7,489 bases of DNA from Lachnospiraceae bacterium (GCA_017652545.1 JAGCAV010000024.1:1-7489), one strand, 5' to 3'. Counted from the stretch's first letter, positions 1-5,879 are shown. Notes: generated by a model not told the origin, from the sequence alone. Made by a program: numbers and translations.

Positions 1-1
1 C

Positions 2-772
2 AAGGATGCGGCGGACATGATCCTGGTGGATGATAACTTCATTACGATCAAGAACGCCGTTATGGAAGGGAGAAATCTCTTCAACAACATCAAGAAGTCG
101 GTCGTCTACCTGCTCCGGTCCAACTTCGGAGAGGTCGTCCTCATGGCCTCTGCGATCTTTGCAGGGTTCTCGTCGCCGCTGTCGACGGTACAGATCCTGT
201 GGGTCAACCTGCTGACAGACACGGCGCCGTCACTGGCCCTGGGCATGGACAAGAGCACGGATGCCGTCATGAATGAAAAGCCCAGGGATGTAAAAGCCGG
301 GCTTCTCGGAAGAAGTGATTATACAAACATTGTCGTACAGGGACTGATCAGCGGTGTGACCGCACTGATCGCGTTCCTCCTGCCGGCCATGTATCACGCA
401 GGCATAGAAAATGTATTCACAACGCTGGCAGACAACAGGGAAGTTCTCATGCTGTGCCGCACATACTGCTTCAGCACGCTGGCCATCAATGAGCTGCTGA
501 TGGCGTATGTCTGCAAGACCACCGGCAATATGGCCTTTTTCAGCGGGGAGTCCTGGAACAACCGGGCATTGAATGTGATCACATGCTGCGGCATCGTACT
601 GCAGCTTCTGACGCTTCTGTGTCCGCCCCTGCGGACGCTTCTGAAGATCTCCGCGGTCTCCGCAGGAGATATTGCAGTCATCATGCTGCTGGCGGTGACC
701 GGTGTGCTGGTCAACGCGGCTGTCAGCCTGGCAAAGGAACGGCTGGATATCAAACAGGAGAGGAATTTGTAG
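2..772 (+). CDS. P-type Ca2+-transporting ATPase, C-terminal part (5' end outside window)
   Basis: This is the C-terminal 256 codons of a P2-type ATPase that exports Ca2+ (or a similar cation) across the cytoplasmic membrane using ATP. The frame is open from the left edge, so the N-terminus, phosphorylation-site Asp and nucleotide-binding domain lie upstream. The fragment opens with the hinge motif AADMILVDDNF that precedes membrane helix 5. Helix 5 has SNFGEVV and helix 6 has LWVNLLTDTAPSLALGMD. Their Asn and Glu (N41, E44 of the fragment) and Asn, Thr and Asp (N69, T72, D73) match the Ca2+-ligand positions of SERCA-type pumps. Further hydrophobic segments give about six membrane helices, as expected for the cation-ATPase C domain. 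The protein ends KQERNL at TAG. The ion specificity is inferred from family motifs. The next gene converges on it, so it is the last gene of its transcript. Confidence 0.9.
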   Translation, partial: KDAADMILVDDNFITIKNAVMEGRNLFNNIKKSVVYLLRSNFGEVVLMASAIFAGFSSPLSTVQILWVNLLTDTAPSLALGMDKSTDAVMNEKPRDVKAGLLGRSDYTNIVVQGLISGVTALIAFLLPAMYHAGIENVFTTLADNREVLMLCRTYCFSTLAINELLMAYVCKTTGNMAFFSGESWNNRALNVITCCGIVLQLLTLLCPPLRTLLKISAVSAGDIAVIMLLAVTGVLVNAAVSLAKERLDIKQERNL

Positions 773-802
773 AGTGTGGAGTGTGGAGAGTTGAGAGTGG
801 AG
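772..802 (+). repeat. Heptamer tandem repeat, left arm of an inverted pair
   Basis: Four 7-base units of the form GAGWGTK (772-778, 779-785, 786-792, 793-799) are followed by a partial GAG. The first unit begins at the G of the ATPase TAG stop codon. The same block recurs inverted at 946-987. With the TA of each stop included, the first 21 bases of the two arms match at 20 positions, and a later 12-base block matches at 11. The block is purine-rich on this strand. It resembles short tandem heptamer repeats known from other bacteria, but I cannot assign it to a named family. Confidence 0.8.
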
Positions 803-814
803 CTTCGGCTCCGC
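797..814 (+). other. Small hairpin with UUCG tetraloop
   Basis: GGAGC (799-803) pairs with GCTCC (808-812) around a TTCG loop, forming the very stable C(UUCG)G tetraloop. A G-T wobble and a G-C pair (798/813 and 797/814) extend the stem. It sits at the inner edge of the left heptamer block, 25 bases after the ATPase stop codon. There is no T-run directly after it, so it is more likely a 3'-end stabilising structure or part of the repeat element than a terminator. Confidence 0.55.
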
Positions 815-844
815 AAATCTTATCTGAAAAGTATTTTTTAACTG

Positions 845-885
845 AAAAGGTGCTGCACAGGCAATCATGCCGGGCAGCACCTTTT
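845..885. terminator. Probable bidirectional intrinsic terminator between the ATPase gene and purC
   Basis: A perfect 12-bp stem, AAAAGGTGCTGC (845-856) with GCAGCACCTTTT (874-885), encloses a 17-base loop that can fold further (GGCA 860-863 with TGCC 868-871). Because the stem ends in A4 and T4, both strands have a U-tract after the GC-rich part, as expected for a terminator serving two convergent genes. The T-tract on the + strand is short (TTTTCATATT), so efficiency is uncertain. It is centred in the 214-bp gap and flanked symmetrically by the heptamer repeats. Confidence 0.75.
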
Positions 886-945
886 CATATTCATAAGTCC
901 TTCTATGAGTCTAATAGCTGTTACCGGAAAAACAGGAATGAATCC

Positions 946-987
946 CACTCTCCACGCTCAACTCTTCACTCTCCACACTCCACTCTC
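946..987 (-). repeat. Heptamer tandem repeat, right arm of an inverted pair
   Basis: Read on the minus strand, six 7-base units (GAGAGTG, GAGTGTG, GAGAGTG, AAGAGTT, GAGCGTG, GAGAGTG) run from 987 down to 946. The first unit begins at the G of the purC TAG stop codon, exactly as the left arm does at the ATPase stop. Compared with the left arm it carries an extra 7 bases after the third unit. A read-through transcript from either side could fold the two arms into a long stem capped by the central terminator. Confidence 0.8.
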
Positions 988-1862
988 TATTCAAGCGCTT
1001 TTCCTGTCAGCAGCTCATAAGCCTGCAGGTATTTTGCGATGGTCTTGTCTACGATCTCCTGGGGCAGGGTCCAGTTGCAGTCGGGATGCGCTTTCAGGTA
1101 ATCCCTGGCAAACTGCTTGTCAAAGGAGGGCTGTCCGTGACCGCTCTCATAACCGTCCGCCGGCCAGAAACGGGAACTGTCGGGTGTAAGCATTTCATCG
1201 CCCAGTACCAGATTGCCGTTTTCATCCAGACCGAACTCGAATTTTGTATCGGCGATGATGATCCCGCGGCTGAACGCGTAATCGGCACATTTTTTATAGA
1301 GTGCCAGGGTAGCGTCGCGCAGCGCCGCGGCGTACTGCTCACCTTTGCCGGGGAAGTATTTCTCCAGGTGAACGATACTCTGCTCATAGGAAATGTTCTC
1401 GTCGTGGTCACCGATCTCCGCTTTGGTGGAAGGGGTGTAGATCGGCTCGGGAAGTTTGTCTGATTCTTTCAGTCCTTCAGGAAGCGCGATGCCGCAGACA
1501 GTCCCGTTCTTCTGGTAGCTGGCCCAGCCGCTTCCGGAGATGTAACCGCGGACAATGCATTCGATCGGAAGCATCTGAAGCTTCCGGCACATCATGCTGT
1601 TGCCGTCAAACTGAGGCTGGCGGAAGAATTCCGGCATATCGTTCACATCCACGCTGATCATGTGATTGGGGATGATGTCGCCGGTCATATCAAACCAGAA
1701 TCTGGACATCTGGGTCAGCACGGTGCCCTTTTTGGTGACGGTATTGTTGAGGATCACATCAAAACAGCTGATGCGGTCGGTGGCAACCATGATCAGACTG
1801 TCGCCGTTGTCATAGATCTCACGGACCTTGCCTTCCCGGATGGGGGTGTATGCTTCTGACAT
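987..1862 (-). CDS. purC: Phosphoribosylaminoimidazole-succinocarboxamide (SAICAR) synthase
   Basis: This 291-residue enzyme joins CAIR and L-aspartate with ATP to give SAICAR in cytoplasmic de novo purine synthesis. Both family signatures are visible: LPIECIVRGYISGSG (residues 98-112), and IADTKFEFG (203-211) with its conserved Asp, Lys and Glu. The N-terminal GKVREIYD (11-18) forms the nucleotide-binding start, and SRFWPADGYE lies near residues 230-239. The length fits the longer PurC subfamily (about 290-300 residues) rather than the short form of about 235. The start is supported by AGAAGGAG about 9 bases upstream. It lies 20 bp after metA on the same strand and is probably co-transcribed with it. 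Its TAG stop leads straight into the right heptamer repeat. Confidence 0.97.
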   Translation of the reverse strand: MSEAYTPIREGKVREIYDNGDSLIMVATDRISCFDVILNNTVTKKGTVLTQMSRFWFDMTGDIIPNHMISVDVNDMPEFFRQPQFDGNSMMCRKLQMLPIECIVRGYISGSGWASYQKNGTVCGIALPEGLKESDKLPEPIYTPSTKAEIGDHDENISYEQSIVHLEKYFPGKGEQYAAALRDATLALYKKCADYAFSRGIIIADTKFEFGLDENGNLVLGDEMLTPDSSRFWPADGYESGHGQPSFDKQFARDYLKAHPDCNWTLPQEIVDKTIAKYLQAYELLTGKALE

Positions 1863-1882
1863 ATTGGTTTTTCTCCTTCTGT

Positions 1883-2842
1883 TTATTGTTCGTTCGGCGG
1901 ATTGAGCGTGTAGCTGGCCTCTTCCAGAGGCGGAATGTTGGTCAGATCGTAGGGTGTCTCCTGATAAACAAAATTCAGCCAGTTCGTATAGATGCAGTTG
2001 GAACTGGATCGCCAGGAAAGGATCGGTTCCTTTGACGGATCGTCATCCGGATAGTAATGGACCGGTATGTCGGGTCTTAAGCCGCGGCCCATATCCCGGC
2101 GGTACTCCGCGTCCAGCTCGTACCGGTCATATTCCGTATGACCCGTGACAAAGATCTGCCTGGAAGAATATGCCAGCAGCACACAGCTTCCTGTCTCTTC
2201 GCCTGCCGCGACCACATACAGCTCCGGATTCTTGGCGACCGCTTCTTCATCCAGCCCGGTATATCTGGACTGGGGCGCCCAGAAGTAATCATCCATGCCC
2301 CGCATGAGCATCTTCCTCCGATGCAGGACCTTGTGCGGATAGACGCCGCTGAGCTTTTTCGGAAGCATGACCTTCGGGATACCGTGATGATAGTAAAGAC
2401 CTGCCTGGGAGGCCCAGCAGATATGGAAGGTGGAGAAGACATGCGTCTTGGACCACTCCATGATCCCTGCCAGTTCCGGCCAGTAATCCACATCGGTAAA
2501 TTCCAGCTGCTCTACGGGAGCGCCTGTGATGATCATGCCGTCAAAGTATTCATTCCTGATTTCCGGAAAGACCGTGTAGAACTTGTTCAGATGAGATGTG
2601 GTGGCATTTTTCGCCTCATGCGTCTCTACCTTTAAAAAAGTGATCTGTGTCTGGATCGGGAAATTGGAGAGCACGCGCAGAAGATCCAGTTCCGTGACCT
2701 CCTTTAAGGGCATCAGGTTCAGGATCAGGATCTGCAGGGGGCGGATCTCCTGGGTATGAGCCCTGCGCTCATCCATGACAAATATGTTTTCGCTTTCCAG
2801 GATCTGTTTGGCAGGCAGATCGTTCTGTACCAGAATAGGCAT
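1883..2842 (-). CDS. metAA: Homoserine O-acetyltransferase, MetA type (MetAA)
   Basis: This 319-residue cytoplasmic enzyme acylates L-homoserine, the first committed step of methionine synthesis. The MetA catalytic residues fall at their usual numbers: nucleophile Cys142 in FHICWASQAG, His235 and Glu237 in VTGHTEYDR, and Lys47 in NLMPLKEVTE. Residue 111 is Glu (ITGAPVEQLEF). In characterised MetA enzymes Glu at this site goes with acetyl-CoA and Gly with succinyl-CoA, so acetyl-CoA use is predicted despite frequent annotation as a succinyltransferase. The start has AGGAG about 9 bases upstream and gives a full-length family N-terminus (MPILVQNDLPA). It heads a probable metAA-purC transcript, and its promoter and leader hairpins are listed separately. 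No S-box SAM riboswitch is recognisable upstream. Confidence 0.96.
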   Translation of the reverse strand: MPILVQNDLPAKQILESENIFVMDERRAHTQEIRPLQILILNLMPLKEVTELDLLRVLSNFPIQTQITFLKVETHEAKNATTSHLNKFYTVFPEIRNEYFDGMIITGAPVEQLEFTDVDYWPELAGIMEWSKTHVFSTFHICWASQAGLYYHHGIPKVMLPKKLSGVYPHKVLHRRKMLMRGMDDYFWAPQSRYTGLDEEAVAKNPELYVVAAGEETGSCVLLAYSSRQIFVTGHTEYDRYELDAEYRRDMGRGLRPDIPVHYYPDDDPSKEPILSWRSSSNCIYTNWLNFVYQETPYDLTNIPPLEEASYTLNPPNEQ

Positions 2843-2860
2843 GGCAGATAACTCCTGTTT

Positions 2861-2912
2861 GTCCTGTCACTGACGGACTTACGAATCAATCCCTCCCGGG
2901 CGGAACCGCCCG
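2861..2912 (-). promoter_or_regulatory. metAA: Hairpins in the metA 5' leader
   Basis: The predicted metA mRNA has a leader of about 90 nt with two hairpins. The first (2897-2912) is a near-perfect palindrome, CGGGCGG facing CCGCCCG. The second (2861-2878 on the + strand) pairs GTCCGTC with GACAGGAC around a 3-base loop with one bulge and ends 8 bases upstream of the AGGAG. Neither is followed by a T-run, so they look like leader structures or translation modulators rather than terminators. The function is unknown and I recognise no known riboswitch. Confidence 0.4.
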
Positions 2913-2937
2913 CAGGATCACATGAATACAAAAACAC

Positions 2938-2966
2938 ATTCTAACCCAAGGTCCTGAAAGGGTCAA
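2938..2966 (-). promoter_or_regulatory. Sigma-70-type promoter of metA-purC
   Basis: On the minus strand, TTGACC (2966-2961) is followed after exactly 17 bases by TAGAAT (2943-2938). This predicts transcription starting near 2931, about 90 nt before the metA ATG. Five of six bases match consensus at each hexamer. A TGAAAGG half-site (2955-2961, + strand) overlaps the -35, next to a dyad described separately. Confidence 0.75.
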
Positions 2967-2988
2967 GCGTTTCCTTTCATGCTGAAAG
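2954..2988. promoter_or_regulatory. Candidate operator between divergent promoters (CTTTCA-N3-TGAAAG dyad plus half-site)
   Basis: A perfect 6-bp dyad, CTTTCA (2974-2979) and TGAAAG (2983-2988), lies between the metA -35 (2961-2966) and the flavodiiron gene -35 (2991-2996). A further copy of CTGAAAG at 2954-2960 repeats 2982-2988 directly, 28 bp away, and TGAAAGG (2955-2961) also pairs with CCTTTCA (2973-2979). Such placement would let one dimeric regulator affect both promoters. The regulator is unknown and a chance occurrence is possible. Confidence 0.4.
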
Positions 2989-2990
2989 TG

Positions 2991-3019
2991 TTGCGGGAGA
3001 CGTCCCCGGAGATTATAAT
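2991..3019 (+). promoter_or_regulatory. Sigma-70-type promoter of the flavodiiron protein gene
   Basis: TTGCGG (2991-2996) is separated by 17 bases from a perfect TATAAT (3014-3019). Transcription would start near 3026, which puts a perfect 8-bp inverted repeat (3031-3049) within the first transcribed bases and leaves a leader of about 139 nt. The promoter is divergent from that of metA, with the two -35 boxes 24 bp apart. Confidence 0.75.
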
Positions 3020-3025
3020 AGAACT

Positions 3026-3164
3026 TATCAGAACCTGCGCAGCAGGTTCGGCAGATCCTGCATGGCGGCCATGGGTCTGATCTGCAGATCTGCCAGGACG
3101 TTTTTGGATCCATGAGACGTCAGGGCGTAAGACCCTGATTTTAAAGAAAGGAACGGGTGAAGGT
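3026..3164 (+). promoter_or_regulatory. Structured 5' leader of the flavodiiron gene, possible cis-regulatory RNA
   Basis: Nearly all of this untranslated leader can pair. P1 is GAACCTGC (3031-3038) with GCAGGTTC (3042-3049). P2 is GGCAGATC (3050-3057) with GATCTGCC (3087-3094), enclosing a smaller hairpin CATGG/CCATG (3061-3073). The same 5' strand can instead pair with GATCTGC at 3079-3085, and 3079-3090 is itself a 12-base palindrome, so mutually exclusive folds exist. GACGT/ACGTC (3097-3121) competes with TCAGGG/CCCTGA (3120-3138), which is followed by TTTTAAAG and resembles a weak attenuator. The ribosome-binding site is weak (AAAGGA, 12 bases before the ATG). I recognise no known riboswitch class. 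P1 could alternatively be a protein operator just downstream of the start site. Confidence 0.45.
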
Positions 3165-4661
3165 ATGGAGATCGGAAGAAGAGAGTTTCTGAAGGCGGCA
3201 GCCCTGGGAACCGCCGGCATGGCGGCAGCGGGCATGCTGGGCAGTCATGTTTTTGCCGCGGAAGAGGAGGAAAAGGAGTTCGCAGGCAAGAAGAAATTTG
3301 CCGGCGTGGGATGCACCCGTGCCGTGGCGGATGATATCTATTATGTAGGCGCCAGTGAAAAGCGCACGGAACTCTTTGAGAATGTGTATCCCATTCCCAG
3401 AGGCGTGGCATACAATTCCTATATCATCAACGACGAGAAGACGGTCCTGGTCGATACAGTCGACCGTTCCGTGACCGGACAGTTCTTTGAGAACGTGCGG
3501 ACAGTCCTGGGCGACAGGAAGCTGGATTATCTGATCGTCAACCACATGGAACCGGACCACAGCAGCGCGATCTCGGAGGTCCTTGTGCGTTATCCGGAGG
3601 CAAAGGTCGTTCTGACGAAAGCAGCGTCCATCATCCTGAATCAGTTCTTCTCCTGCGATATCTCGGACAGGGCTGTTATTGTGGACGAGGGCGATACCCT
3701 TAGTACCGGCAAGCATACACTGACCTTTGTCCTGGCGCCGATGGTGCACTGGCCTGAAGTGATGATGACATATGATGATGTGACGGGTGCCCTGTTCTGC
3801 GCCGACGCGTTCGGAAGCTTTGGTGCCCTGAACGGAAACCTGTTCGCGGATGAGGTCAATTTTGAGACGGAATGGCTGCCCGACGCAAGACGCTACTACT
3901 GCAATATCGTCGGAAAGTACGGCCAGAACGTACAGGATGTTCTCGCGAAAGCCGCGACCGTGGATATCAGGATGCTCTGCCCGACTCACGGACCGGTCTG
4001 GCGTGAGAACCTGGGATGGATCATCGACAAGTATGACAAGTGGAGCAGCTACACGCCTGAGGACAAGGCGGTCATGATCGTCTATGGTTCCGTCTACGGG
4101 GGAACGGAGAGCGCCGCGAACATGGTGGCGGCAAAGCTCTCACAGAAGGGGATCGGCAATATCTCCGTCTATGATGTATCCAAGACCCATGTCAGTGAGC
4201 TGATCGGTGAAGCTTTCCGCTGCAGCCATATCATCCTGGCCTCCATCACGTACAATATGGGCATTTTCACACCCATGAAGAATTTCCTGCTTGATCTGGA
4301 AGCACACAATCTTCAGAACCGCACCTTTGCCCTGATCGAGAACGGCAGCTGGTCTCCCGCGGCGGCAGACAAGATGAAAGAGATCCTGGACAGGCTTGGC
4401 GGAACGAAATATGCCGGGGAGAAGGTAACCTTCATGTCCTCGCCTGATGATGCGACATACACGGATCTGACCAGACTGGTCAATGACGTTGCCGCTTCGC
4501 TCGAAGGCGGTGAAGAAGAGGCGGAAGCTGTAACGGAAGCCGGCGTGACTGTGTGGCGCTGCAAGGTCTGCGGCTACGAATATCAGGGAGAGGAGCTTCC
4601 CGAAGACTATGTATGTCCCATCTGCGGCGTAGGTGCGGACCAGTTCGAAAAGGTCGAATGA
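3165..4661 (+). CDS. Flavodiiron protein with C-terminal rubredoxin and N-terminal Tat signal
   Basis: This 498-residue protein is predicted to reduce O2 to water and/or NO to N2O in anaerobes (FprA/flavodiiron family). In order: (a) a twin-arginine signal, GRREFLKAAALG (4-15), a hydrophobic stretch to about residue 26, and a plausible cleavage after VFA (31); (b) a metallo-beta-lactamase-like diiron domain from about residue 50, whose ligands H127, E129, D131, H132 (NHMEPDH), H195 (MVHWPE), D214 (CADAFG) and H275 (PTHGP) are all present; (c) a flavodoxin domain at about 302-440 with the FMN phosphate loop YGSVYGGTES; (d) an acidic linker (448-460); (e) a rubredoxin domain with C466xxC469 and C484xxC487G. 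Family members are normally soluble cytoplasmic enzymes, so export is unusual. Tat carries folded, cofactor-loaded proteins, consistent with an FMN/iron enzyme. The first ATG is chosen because it gives a complete Tat motif. NO versus O2 preference cannot be read from sequence. Confidence 0.94.
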   Translation: MEIGRREFLKAAALGTAGMAAAGMLGSHVFAAEEEEKEFAGKKKFAGVGCTRAVADDIYYVGASEKRTELFENVYPIPRGVAYNSYIINDEKTVLVDTVDRSVTGQFFENVRTVLGDRKLDYLIVNHMEPDHSSAISEVLVRYPEAKVVLTKAASIILNQFFSCDISDRAVIVDEGDTLSTGKHTLTFVLAPMVHWPEVMMTYDDVTGALFCADAFGSFGALNGNLFADEVNFETEWLPDARRYYCNIVGKYGQNVQDVLAKAATVDIRMLCPTHGPVWRENLGWIIDKYDKWSSYTPEDKAVMIVYGSVYGGTESAANMVAAKLSQKGIGNISVYDVSKTHVSELIGEAFRCSHIILASITYNMGIFTPMKNFLLDLEAHNLQNRTFALIENGSWSPAAADKMKEILDRLGGTKYAGEKVTFMSSPDDATYTDLTRLVNDVAASLEGGEEEAEAVTEAGVTVWRCKVCGYEYQGEELPEDYVCPICGVGADQFEKVE

Positions 4662-4701
4662 CCTTAATAAAAAAGCAAGTAATTCCGCCGGTGTTTATAT
4701 C

Positions 4702-4730
4702 TGTTCAACTGTCGGCAGGAGTGGTATACT
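4702..4730 (+). promoter_or_regulatory. Extended -10 promoter of the SPFH gene
   Basis: TATACT (4725-4730) is preceded by TG at 4722-4723, giving the extended -10 form TGnTATACT. Weak -35 candidates are TGTTCA (4702-4707, 17-base spacer) and TTCAAC (4704-4709, 15-base spacer). Transcription would start near 4737, leaving a leader of about 105 nt. No terminator is visible between the flavodiiron gene stop and this promoter, so some read-through transcription is also possible. Confidence 0.55.
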
Positions 4731-4760
4731 GCGAGTGTTAAAAAATTATCAGTAAGTCGG

Positions 4761-4787
4761 TGCCGGCAGCCTTCTGATCTGCCGGCA
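4761..4787 (+). promoter_or_regulatory. Leader hairpin upstream of the SPFH gene
   Basis: A perfect 9-bp stem, TGCCGGCAG (4761-4769) with CTGCCGGCA (4779-4787), has a 9-base loop. It lies 24-50 bases into the predicted transcript and 54 bases before the start codon. No T-run follows, so it is not a terminator. It could be an mRNA-stabilising 5' hairpin or a protein-binding dyad. Confidence 0.5.
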
Positions 4788-4841
4788 GACGGTACAACGA
4801 TAAGGCGTTTATATCCTGTCTGGCAGGAGAAAGGGAGAAGA

Positions 4842-5879
4842 ATGACAATCGGACTTATTATCGGAATTATTGCTGTGGTGCTGGTGGTGTGGATCCTGCT
4901 GGCCAATATCAGGATCGTTCCGCAGGCGGAGGCCTATGTGATCGAGCGGCTGGGCAAGTATAAGGCTACCTGGAACGCCGGCCTTCATCTGAAAACACCG
5001 TTTATTGAGAGAGTTGCAAGAAGGGTCACCTTAAAGGAACAGGTACTGGACTTTCCGCCGCAGCCTGTGATCACGAAGGATAATGTGACCATGCAGGTCG
5101 ATTCGCTGGTCTTCATGACGGTCATGGAACCGATGCTCTACACGTATGGCATCAATAATCCGATCGTCGGTGTCCAGAACCTTGCGGCGACCACGCTTCG
5201 AAATATCATCGGTGAGATGGAACTGGATGAGACGCTGACCGGCCGTGACCAGATCAATGCCAAGATGCAGATGGTGCTGGACGAAGCAACAGATGCCTGG
5301 GGCATCAAGGTCACCCGTGTGGAGATCAAGAATATCCAGCCTCCCCAGGAGATCGAGGAGGTCATGAGCAAACAGATGCGTGCCGAGCGTGAGAGACGGC
5401 AGACCGTGCTGGAGGCGCAGGCGCACCAGGAAGCTGTCGTGGCGAGGGCTGAGGGTGACAAGCAGGCAAAGATCCTGGCTGCGGAAGCGGAAAGAGATGC
5501 ACAGATCGCGCTTGCCGAAGGTAAGGCAAGATCCATCGAACTGGTATATCAGGCGGAGGCAGACGGACTTGAAAAGCTGAAAAGAGCCAACATCAGTGAG
5601 ACGGTCCTCAAGCTGAAAGGAATCGAAGCGCTCAAGGATGTATCGGACGGCCGTGCCACGAAGATCTACATGCCTTCGGATATCGCGAATGTCGTGACAT
5701 CGCTCGGCGTGATCGGCGAATCCCTGGGGATCGGCGACGCGACGCCCATCGACACAAGTCCCAAACCTCCAAAGCCGCTGGAGCATGACGACTGCTGTGA
5801 CGACGGGGAGAAAGGCCGCGGAGGCATGGAAGCGGCGGCAACATCGGCGATCATCAACGCGCAGTTCACCCGCCGCTGA
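4842..5879 (+). CDS. SPFH/band-7 (stomatin/QmcA-like) membrane protein
   Basis: This 345-residue protein has an N-terminal membrane anchor (about residues 4-21), then a band-7/SPFH domain starting IVPQAEAYVIERLGKY (25-40) and including VITKDNVTMQVDSLVF (76-91) and YTYGINNP (100-107). An Ala/Glu/Arg-rich coiled coil follows at about 175-245 (MRAERERRQTVLEAQAHQ, ARAEGDKQAKILAAEAER). Family members oligomerise on the membrane as scaffolds and often work with membrane proteases or an NfeD partner; no NfeD gene is adjacent here. The tail is Pro-rich (SPKPPKPL), then acidic with paired cysteines (DDCCDDGEKGRGG, 316-328), and ends NAQFTRR. GGGAG six bases before the ATG supports the start. The 3' end overlaps the convergent exonuclease gene by 14 bp. 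The biological role here is unknown. Confidence 0.93.
   Translation: MTIGLIIGIIAVVLVVWILLANIRIVPQAEAYVIERLGKYKATWNAGLHLKTPFIERVARRVTLKEQVLDFPPQPVITKDNVTMQVDSLVFMTVMEPMLYTYGINNPIVGVQNLAATTLRNIIGEMELDETLTGRDQINAKMQMVLDEATDAWGIKVTRVEIKNIQPPQEIEEVMSKQMRAERERRQTVLEAQAHQEAVVARAEGDKQAKILAAEAERDAQIALAEGKARSIELVYQAEADGLEKLKRANISETVLKLKGIEALKDVSDGRATKIYMPSDIANVVTSLGVIGESLGIGDATPIDTSPKPPKPLEHDDCCDDGEKGRGGMEAAATSAIINAQFTRR

Noticed and set aside
230..880. 216-codon open frame on the minus strand opposite the ATPase gene
   Set aside because: It is antisense to conserved membrane-helix codons and its start lies inside the terminator and repeat region.
583..1020. 145-codon + strand open frame spanning the ATPase end and the heptamer repeats
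   Set aside because: Its composition comes from the ATPase shadow frame and the purine-rich repeats; it has no domain and ends antisense to purC.
2890..2915. T-box-like GGCGGTTCCGCC in the metA leader
   Set aside because: It is a simple palindrome; the T-box GGTGGNACCGCG core, a stem I with specifier loop, and a terminator are all missing.
3013..3027. PerR-box-like TTATAAT at the flavodiiron gene promoter
   Set aside because: Only the left half matches, and that half is the -10 box itself; the right half is unlike the consensus.
3141..3989. 282-codon open frame on the minus strand opposite the flavodiiron gene
   Set aside because: It is antisense to conserved diiron-domain codons, has no recognisable domain and has His/Arg/Gln-rich shadow composition.
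5031..5786. 251-codon open frame on the minus strand opposite the SPFH gene
   Set aside because: It is a shadow of the coiled-coil coding sequence, rich in Leu/Asp/Arg/His, with no domain and no ribosome-binding context.
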